In this document: in pieces, positions 57,319 to 64,000 of the stretch
How positions within the stretch are numbered: the first letter of the stretch is position 1
Layout: each line of letters starts with the position of its first letter
DNA from: Acidobacteriota bacterium
GTDB lineage: Bacteria; Acidobacteriota; Vicinamibacteria; Vicinamibacterales; UBA2999
DNA length: 64,000 bases
NCBI GenBank assembly: GCA_021730945.1
Contig: JAKFYH010000022.1
Coordinates: forward strand, 1 to 64,000
Direction: 5' to 3'
Position numbers and translations under genes: made by a program
Notes under the pieces: generated by a model
Databases searched by the model: none
What the model was told of the DNA's origin: nothing
What the model saw: only the letters and a program-made list of their open reading frames with translations

Positions 57319-57448
57319 GATCGCAGGAACTGCAACAGAGGCCAGGCGGCCATGCGGACAAAACTGCGCCGCTGCTGAACCCCACTCACACCTTCTCCAC
57401 CGGAAAACACGGATCGGCGCCGGGCCGCCAGTTTGCAGCTACTCCGGC

Positions 57449-59767
57449 ATGCGAACCGACGACGTAGTGGTGGTCCGTGACGAGAGTTGGACGGTGGCCC
57501 GCACGGAGAACTTCGAGCACTGCACGATCTTCACACTGGATGGCTGCGGACCTGGTAACTGGGGTCGCCGCCTTCAGGCCATTGCCCCGTTCGACCACGT
57601 CACCCGCGCTCAGGCGGCGCCGCCCAGGTGCCGCAAGCGCGCCGCGGTCTTGCGCCGTGCCCTCGGCGTCATCGCCCAGGAGCAACCGGCGCTCGGGCTC
57701 TGGACCGCGGCTGATGCCCGTCTCGACCTGTTGGCGTACCAATTCGAGCCGGCGCTGTCGGTGCTGCGCGGAGCCACGCGCGTCCTGCTGGCCGACGCGG
57801 TCGGCCTGGGCAAGACTGTTCAGGCCGGTCTCATCCTGGCCGAACTCCAGGCCCGGGGCCTGGTCGAGCGGGCGTTGATCGTGTGCCCCGCCGGGCTTCG
57901 CGAGTCGTGGGCCGGCGAGCTGCGCGATCGCTTTGGCATTGCCGCTGCCGTGCTCGATCACTCCGCCATTACCGGCGACCTCCGGTTTCTGCCGGCCCAC
58001 GTCAATCCGTGGTCGGCCCATCGGGTGATCGTCGCGTCGATCGATTTCATCAAGCGACCGGAAGTGCTCGCGGCGGCCGAGGGCGTGGCGTTTGACCTGG
58101 TCATCGCCGACGAAGCGCACCACCTGACGCCCGACAGCGACCGCGCGCGCGCGGTGCATCGCCTCGCCACCCGCGCCCCCTGGGTGATCCTGGTGTCGGC
58201 GACGCCGCACTCTGGCGATCAGGCTGCTTTCGACTTCATGACTTCGATTGGAGCCCTGGGTGATCGGCTCACCGTGTTCCACCGCAGCCGCGCCGACATC
58301 GGGCGGCCCAGGAATCGACGGACGCGACGGGTGGCGGTAAGGCCGACCGCGGACGAGTCGCAGCTGCTGGACGCCGTCGACGACTACGCCCGCGCCATCT
58401 GGCACGGCCGCGGCCGCTCCGACTACGCAGTCCAGTTGGTGGCCATCACGCTCGCCCGTCGTGCGGCGTCAAGCGCCACGGCGCTTGGCCGCACGCTCGC
58501 GCGCCGGCGCGCACTGCTGTCGGGCAACGGCCCGGCGACACCGGCGCAGCCGGCGCTTCCCTGGGATGAAGTCGATGACGAGGATGGCGCCGAGCCGACG
58601 CAGTGGCTGGCCCAGCCCGGCCTGCCAGACGAGGAGGTCGAGCGGAGACGCCTGAGTGCGCTGATTGATCTGTCGCGCCGGGCGGCAGCCTGCTCGTCAA
58701 AGCTGGCACGCCTGCGGCGTTTCCTCGCCCGGGCCGGAGAGCCGGCGGTGGTCTTCACCGAGTATCGCGACACGCTGGAGGCCGCCGCGGTCACGCTCTC
58801 GGCGGCCTTCCGGTTGGGCGTCATCCATGGCGGCGTGCCCGCGCCGATCCGCCAGGATGTCGTCCGGCAGTTCGACGCCGGCTGCATCGACGTGCTGCTG
58901 GCGACTGACACCGCCGGCGAGGGGCTCAACCTGCACCGGCGATGCCGGCTGGTGATTGATCTCGAGCTGCCGTGGAATCCCCGCCGCCTTGAGCAACGCG
59001 TGGGCCGGGTTGACCGGCTCGGCCAGCAGCGCCGGGTCCACGCCCTTCACCTGGTTCATCGCGGGTCGGTGGAGGACCGGGTCTGGCGGCACCTCGAGCA
59101 GCGGCGCCGGCGAGCCACCGAGGTGCTGTCCGGTTGGGACGCGCCCACGGTCGACGACGTGGCGCGAACCATCTACGACGGCGTCGCCGCCCATCGGCCG
59201 TCGATCACCACCCCGTTCGCGACGCGAATGGACGGTGCGGACGACGAAGTGCGGCGCGTGTCCGGCCAGCGGCAGTGGCGGGCGCGCCTGGGCGTCGTTC
59301 GCCACGACACGGTCTTCGCCCGAGCGCGGCGCCCGTGGCAGTCCACAGCGGCCGCCGCCTTGTTTGAAGCGGTGCAGTTGGGTCCGCACGGCAGCGTGAT
59401 CGAGCGGCGCATGCACGCCCGCAAGATCCTGCTTCACGGTGTGCACACCGCGGCGGCCTGGCGGGAAGTGCTCTCGTCGCTCCTGAACGCCGGCGTGGAT
59501 GGCGGCGCGGACGCGCGCCTCACGGCCACGCGGCTGGCGGTGCTGGCACGGATAGATGCGGCGAGGACGCGGTTGGCGGCTCAGTCAGGGTTGCACCAGG
59601 GTTCGCTGTTCGAAGGGCGGGCGGACCATGCCGCTAACGCCGGGCGCGAACTCGCCGCCCATCTCGACCGCGCGCTGGCGAGGCGCGCCGAATCGCTGGC
59701 CGTCACCGACCTCGGTCCAGTCAACTCGCGGCTGGTAGCGATCTGGCCGCTCACATCAAGATCGTGA
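57449..59767 (+). CDS. SNF2/RapA-like helicase (DrmD-like?), defence-associated candidate
   Basis: VLLADAVGLGKTVQAGLILAEL Walker A; LVIADEAHHL; VSATPHSG; TAGEGLNLHRRCRLVIDLELPWNPRRLEQRVGRVDRLGQ. Confidence 0.9.
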   Translation: MRTDDVVVVRDESWTVARTENFEHCTIFTLDGCGPGNWGRRLQAIAPFDHVTRAQAAPPRCRKRAAVLRRALGVIAQEQPALGLWTAADARLDLLAYQFEPALSVLRGATRVLLADAVGLGKTVQAGLILAELQARGLVERALIVCPAGLRESWAGELRDRFGIAAAVLDHSAITGDLRFLPAHVNPWSAHRVIVASIDFIKRPEVLAAAEGVAFDLVIADEAHHLTPDSDRARAVHRLATRAPWVILVSATPHSGDQAAFDFMTSIGALGDRLTVFHRSRADIGRPRNRRTRRVAVRPTADESQLLDAVDDYARAIWHGRGRSDYAVQLVAITLARRAASSATALGRTLARRRALLSGNGPATPAQPALPWDEVDDEDGAEPTQWLAQPGLPDEEVERRRLSALIDLSRRAAACSSKLARLRRFLARAGEPAVVFTEYRDTLEAAAVTLSAAFRLGVIHGGVPAPIRQDVVRQFDAGCIDVLLATDTAGEGLNLHRRCRLVIDLELPWNPRRLEQRVGRVDRLGQQRRVHALHLVHRGSVEDRVWRHLEQRRRRATEVLSGWDAPTVDDVARTIYDGVAAHRPSITTPFATRMDGADDEVRRVSGQRQWRARLGVVRHDTVFARARRPWQSTAAAALFEAVQLGPHGSVIERRMHARKILLHGVHTAAAWREVLSSLLNAGVDGGADARLTATRLAVLARIDAARTRLAAQSGLHQGSLFEGRADHAANAGRELAAHLDRALARRAESLAVTDLGPVNSRLVAIWPLTSRS

Positions 59768-62700
59768 TTGCCGGCATCGACGGCCCACTGGTGTCGCACG
59801 CCTATCTCGAGCAGCAGGTGTTGCCCTCGCTCGACCCGGTGACGACTGCGGCGTTCGAGCGGCAGGCGCTCAAGTGGTGGCGCGGCGTGACACGCCAGAT
59901 CGGTCCGACCGCGGGCGCCCGCCAGGTGTTCGATGTCGCCACGGCGCCGTTACTCAACAGCCTGGGCTACTCGGTCTCGATGGTCCGGCCGGCCGGGGGC
60001 GTGTTGGTGGCACTGGCCGCTTCAGGCAGCGGCGCCACGGTGCTGGTGGTGGCGATGCCCTGGGAAATGCGCGTCGACCTGGCCTGGCGCGAGGCGGTTC
60101 CAGACGCGGCAGGCGCCGAGGCGCAGTGGGCCCTGTTGACCAATGGACGGAGCCTGCAGATCGTGGATTGCGCCAGGCCGTGGGCAAAGCAGTCGCTGCA
60201 GTTTGAGTTCGCGTCACTGCTCGCCCAGCCGGGCGGCGCACCGCTGCTCTGGTCACTGGCAGGGGCACACGCCACCGGCGGCTCCGGGCCTCAGGCGCTG
60301 CGAGAACGGGTTGACGCCTCGGCCGCGCAAGCCGCACGCGTGTGTCACGCGCTCGGCGACGGCGTGCTCACGGCCCTGCCCGCCCTGGCCTCGTCTTTGT
60401 CGGCGGGCCGAGCGCCGACACGAGCGGCGGATCCCTACGACCAGGCACTCACCGTGGTCTACCGGGTGCTGTTCCTGTTGTTCGCCGAAGCCCGCGGGCT
60501 CGTGCCGACGTGGCACGCCGTGTATCGCGAGGCCTACACCATCGACGCACTCTGTCAACGTGCGGCCGGCGCCGGTCCGTCACGCGGCCTCTGGGCAGCC
60601 CTGCAAGCCACGGCACGGCTGGCGCATGCCGGCTGCCAGGCCGGTGACCTTGACGTCACGGCGTTCAACGGCCGGTTGTTCTCGCCGCGCCATGCCCCAC
60701 TCGTCGAGAAGCGACGCGTGCCGGACGAAGTGGTTCGTGCCCTGATCCTCGCACTGGCCACGGTCGACACGCCAGCGGGACGCCGGCGCATTGCCTATCA
60801 TGATCTCGGTGTCGAACAGCTCGGAGCCGTCTACGAGCGGGTCCTGGAACATGAGCCGGTCGCGACCCGGTCCGGCGTGGTGTTGCAGCGCACGTCGACC
60901 GAACGAAAAGCCACCGGCAGCTTCTACACCCCTCGCTCGATCACCGAGTTCCTGGTGCGGCGGACCCTGCACCCGCTGGTCGTGGACCGGCCGGCCCGCG
61001 ACATTCTTGGCCTGCGAGTAGTCGATCCCGCCATGGGCAGCGGCGCCTTTCTCGTGGCCGCCTGCCACTACCTGGCCGACCAGTGCGAGCAGGCCCTGCT
61101 GCGCGACGGTGAGTGGACGGCGAGGACGGTCTCACCAGCCGACCGCGCCGGTCTTCGCCGCCGGGTCGCCGAGCAGTGCCTGTACGGCGTCGACTTGAAT
61201 CCGACGGCCGTGCAATTGGCCCGCCTCTCGTTGTGGCTGACCACCCTTGCGGCCGGCAAGCCCCTGACCTTTCTCGACCATCACCTGGCCGTCGGCAACA
61301 GCTTGATTGGTGGCCGGCTCGCCGACCTGGCAAGTCCGCCTCGACGGGGGCGGCGGCACTCGCCGGCATCCCTGCCGCTCTTTGACGATGACGCGTTGAC
61401 GACTGCGGCAGAGCAAGTGCTGCCGGATCGCCTGCGCCTCGGCCTGGAGGCATCGGATTCGCTCCAGGCGGTTCGGAACAAGGAGCGGTTGTTCGATCGG
61501 CTGTCTGCGCCGGGCGGTCCATTCGCCAACTGGACCCGCGCCCTCGACGCGTGGTGCGCGGCGGCGCTGTGGCCCGGCGTCCCGCCATCACCCGCGGTGG
61601 TGACCGAGTGGCTGGCATCGCTGCTTGGCGGCGCCACCACAGTGCCGGTCGCGCAGTTGACGCGATCGCTGGCAGAGGCCGCTGCCGTCGCGGCCGACCA
61701 CTCGGTCTTTCACTGGGAGCTGGCGTTTCCCGAAGTGTTCTTCGACACCGCCGGCCATCGGCGCGGCGACGGCGGTTTCGATGCGGTGCTCGGCAATCCA
61801 CCCTGGGACATGCTGCGCGCCGACTCCGGATCGGCCGCCGCGCGCGGGGCCGATCGCCAGCGCGCGGTGCCGGTTCGCCGCTTCTTTCGCGACTCAGGCG
61901 TCTTCACCGCCCAGGGTCATGGCCACGCCAATCGCTATCAGTTGTTCGTCGAGCGGACCCTGCAGCTCACCAGGCCTGGCGGACGCTTCGGGCTCATTCT
62001 TCCCTCGGGCATCGGCACCGATCACGGCAGTGCGCCGCTTCGTCATCGGCTGTTCGATCGCACCGCGCTCGACACCTGGATTGGCCTCGACAACAAGGCG
62101 GGCATCTTCCCCATTCACCGCAGCGTCCGATTCGTCGTGATGGCCGCCACCAACGCCGGCCGGACCGACATGCTGCGCTTCGCGTCTGGCCTTCAGGATC
62201 CCGCCGTTCTCGATCGGTGTGCGAGCGACCCTCGCCACGACGAGGGCGCCCGGTGGCTCGGCGTGACCCGCTCCCGGCTGGCGGCGTGGGACCGCGAACA
62301 TCTGACGGTGCCGGCGGTGTCATCAGCGGACGACCTGGCCATCCTGACCGCCGTTTCGGCGATCGCGCCGCCACTGGGCGACGTGCGGGGATGGCACGCG
62401 CGCTTCGGTCGCGAACTGAACGCCACCGACGACCGGGCGCACTTCGTCCCGATCCCGCGCCGGGGTCGCGGGTCGCTGTTGCCGATCGTGGCCGGCAAGC
62501 ACCTGGCCCCGTTCCAGGTGCGCGATGACCTTGCGACCCTCGCCATCACCCCTCAAGCCGCCGGACGGCTGATCGATCCCGCCATCAGCTTCGCGCGCGA
62601 CCGCATCGGCTATCGCGATGTCGCCGGTGCCACCAACCGGCTGACGTTGATCGCCGGCCTCGTGCCCAGGAGCGTGGTGTCGACGCACACCGTGTTCGTG

Positions 62701-63066
62701 TTGAAGACGCCGCTCGACCGGCAGTCGCAGTGGTGCCTGCTTGGGCTGCTCAACAGCCTGATGGCGAACTTCCTGGTGCGGCTCAACGTCACCACGCACG
62801 TCACCACCGCGCTCATGGCGAGGCTGCCCGTACCCAGGCCGGCGATGGGCTCAGCGGCGTTTGCCGACATCGCGGCGCTGGCGCGGCGGCTGGCCGGCGC
62901 CGGCATCGACTCCGCGCCTGATGCCTACGCACGCCTGAACGCCATTGCCGCCCGCCTCTACGGCATCGGCGGCGACGACTACGCCCACGTCGTCGCCAGC
63001 TTTCCCCTCCTGCCGCCGGCGCTGCGCGATCGGTGCGTTGCGGCGGAGCGCGACCTGGCCGGCTAG
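59764..63066 (+). CDS. Eco57I-like N6-adenine DNA methyltransferase (DrmMI-like?), coupled to helicase
   Basis: TGSFYTPRSITEFLVRRTL; VVDPAMGSGAFLVAACHYLADQ; GVDLNPTAVQLARLSLWL; FDAVLGNPPWDML; GTGA overlap with the helicase stop. Confidence 0.9.
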   Translation: MIAGIDGPLVSHAYLEQQVLPSLDPVTTAAFERQALKWWRGVTRQIGPTAGARQVFDVATAPLLNSLGYSVSMVRPAGGVLVALAASGSGATVLVVAMPWEMRVDLAWREAVPDAAGAEAQWALLTNGRSLQIVDCARPWAKQSLQFEFASLLAQPGGAPLLWSLAGAHATGGSGPQALRERVDASAAQAARVCHALGDGVLTALPALASSLSAGRAPTRAADPYDQALTVVYRVLFLLFAEARGLVPTWHAVYREAYTIDALCQRAAGAGPSRGLWAALQATARLAHAGCQAGDLDVTAFNGRLFSPRHAPLVEKRRVPDEVVRALILALATVDTPAGRRRIAYHDLGVEQLGAVYERVLEHEPVATRSGVVLQRTSTERKATGSFYTPRSITEFLVRRTLHPLVVDRPARDILGLRVVDPAMGSGAFLVAACHYLADQCEQALLRDGEWTARTVSPADRAGLRRRVAEQCLYGVDLNPTAVQLARLSLWLTTLAAGKPLTFLDHHLAVGNSLIGGRLADLASPPRRGRRHSPASLPLFDDDALTTAAEQVLPDRLRLGLEASDSLQAVRNKERLFDRLSAPGGPFANWTRALDAWCAAALWPGVPPSPAVVTEWLASLLGGATTVPVAQLTRSLAEAAAVAADHSVFHWELAFPEVFFDTAGHRRGDGGFDAVLGNPPWDMLRADSGSAAARGADRQRAVPVRRFFRDSGVFTAQGHGHANRYQLFVERTLQLTRPGGRFGLILPSGIGTDHGSAPLRHRLFDRTALDTWIGLDNKAGIFPIHRSVRFVVMAATNAGRTDMLRFASGLQDPAVLDRCASDPRHDEGARWLGVTRSRLAAWDREHLTVPAVSSADDLAILTAVSAIAPPLGDVRGWHARFGRELNATDDRAHFVPIPRRGRGSLLPIVAGKHLAPFQVRDDLATLAITPQAAGRLIDPAISFARDRIGYRDVAGATNRLTLIAGLVPRSVVSTHTVFVLKTPLDRQSQWCLLGLLNSLMANFLVRLNVTTHVTTALMARLPVPRPAMGSAAFADIAALARRLAGAGIDSAPDAYARLNAIAARLYGIGGDDYAHVVASFPLLPPALRDRCVAAERDLAG

Positions 63067-63998
63067 GACTTCACCGGCCCCGATTCCCACGCCTTGAGCA
63101 CCGCGTAGAGGGTGGCCGTGATCGGCACCGGGACACCGAGCTTCTGGGCGCGGCGCACGGCCGCGCCTTGCAGCGCCTCGACCTCGATGCGCTTGCCTTG
63201 CTCGAGGTCGATCAACAACGACGACCGCGTTGTCGGCGGAATGTGGTCCATGTATTGCTTGAGCGTCGCGAACCGATCGCCGGAAATCTCAACGCCCTCC
63301 GCCTTCGCAATCGCCGCGATCTCGCGCGAGGTGGCGTAGAACATTTCCTGGACTTGCGGGTACTTCCACACGTGGCCGATCGCCAGGCGCGAAGCGCCGG
63401 TAAATCCCGAGAACGCCACCAGGTAGACGAACTTGTCCCAGATCGGCACCCGCGCGTCGGCCACCGGCGTCACCTGGATGTCGGCGGTGGCTAGAACGTC
63501 GGCGATGGCCTGGACGCGCGGCGAAATCAGGCTGCGATCGCCAAACACCTCGCCGAAGATGATCGACCGATGCACGCCGGTCTGCACGATTAGCCCGGGC
63601 CCCTCGAGCGCGGTGGCGACATAGGTCGTGCCGCCGAGCACATGGCCTTCCCCGGCCACCGCGGCCACTTCGTTCACGCTGTCGACCCCGTTCTGGAGGG
63701 TCAGCACAACCGTGTCGGGTCCGATCATCGGCACCAGCATCGGCAACGCGGTGGGGTTGTCATAGGCCTTTACCGAGACAAGGACCACATCAACGGGGCC
63801 GACCTTCGCCGTGTCACTTTCGGCACCGGCCCTCACCTCGAAATCGCCGAGCTTGGCGCTCTGGACCCGCAGGCCGGACTTGCGAATGGCCTCCAGGTGC
63901 GCCCCGCGCGCGATGAACGTCACCTCCTGCCCCGCGCGGGCCAGTTTCGCGCCGAAGTAGCCGCCGACAGCACCCGATCCCAGAATGGCGAACTTCAT
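63063..63998 (-). CDS. panE: 2-dehydropantoate 2-reductase
   Basis: FAILGSGAVGGYFGAKLARAGQEVTFIARGAHLEAI; LTLQNGVDS; SLLIDLEQGKRIEVEALQGAAVRRAQKLGVPVPITATLYAVLKA. Confidence 0.93.
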   Translation of the reverse strand: MKFAILGSGAVGGYFGAKLARAGQEVTFIARGAHLEAIRKSGLRVQSAKLGDFEVRAGAESDTAKVGPVDVVLVSVKAYDNPTALPMLVPMIGPDTVVLTLQNGVDSVNEVAAVAGEGHVLGGTTYVATALEGPGLIVQTGVHRSIIFGEVFGDRSLISPRVQAIADVLATADIQVTPVADARVPIWDKFVYLVAFSGFTGASRLAIGHVWKYPQVQEMFYATSREIAAIAKAEGVEISGDRFATLKQYMDHIPPTTRSSLLIDLEQGKRIEVEALQGAAVRRAQKLGVPVPITATLYAVLKAWESGPVKS

Positions 63999-64000
63999 TG

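Overview
High-GC bacterial chromosomal segment, tightly packed with about 60 supported protein-coding genes. Gene content is reminiscent of Acidobacteriota, but taxonomy is not provable from this window. No rRNA, tRNA or CRISPR array was recognised. Most of the window is housekeeping or metabolic: def, fbaB, thiI, the hpnC-hpnD-hpnE squalene cluster, cobalamin adenosyltransferase, mutY/mutT, ygfZ, serB, lipB-E2-lpdA, queF, an HU protein, an NtrC-type regulator and panE. The most notable region is the left edge (1-2672), a chromosomal integron. It has an IntI-type integrase, two attC sites, at least two complete cassettes (RDD protein, DUF1801 protein), a third cut by the window edge (start of a probable addiction-module protein), and a Pc-like promoter. 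The integrase points the same way as the cassettes, i.e. the 'inverted' layout. The right edge (57449-63066) holds a translationally coupled SNF2/RapA-like helicase plus Eco57I-like adenine methyltransferase, a candidate two-gene or DISARM-derived defence module. Other points of interest: several families of short tandem repeats at gene junctions, some captured in frame inside genes (hpnC, a GT-C-like membrane protein, lpdA); a double-length ThyX with its signature split between halves; a ligase-ACP-acyltransferase fusion; a duplicated and decayed PNPOx 5' region; a minimal pseudokinase; and a malate-dehydrogenase-like protein without catalytic residues. All functional calls come from reading the translations by eye; no database search was run.
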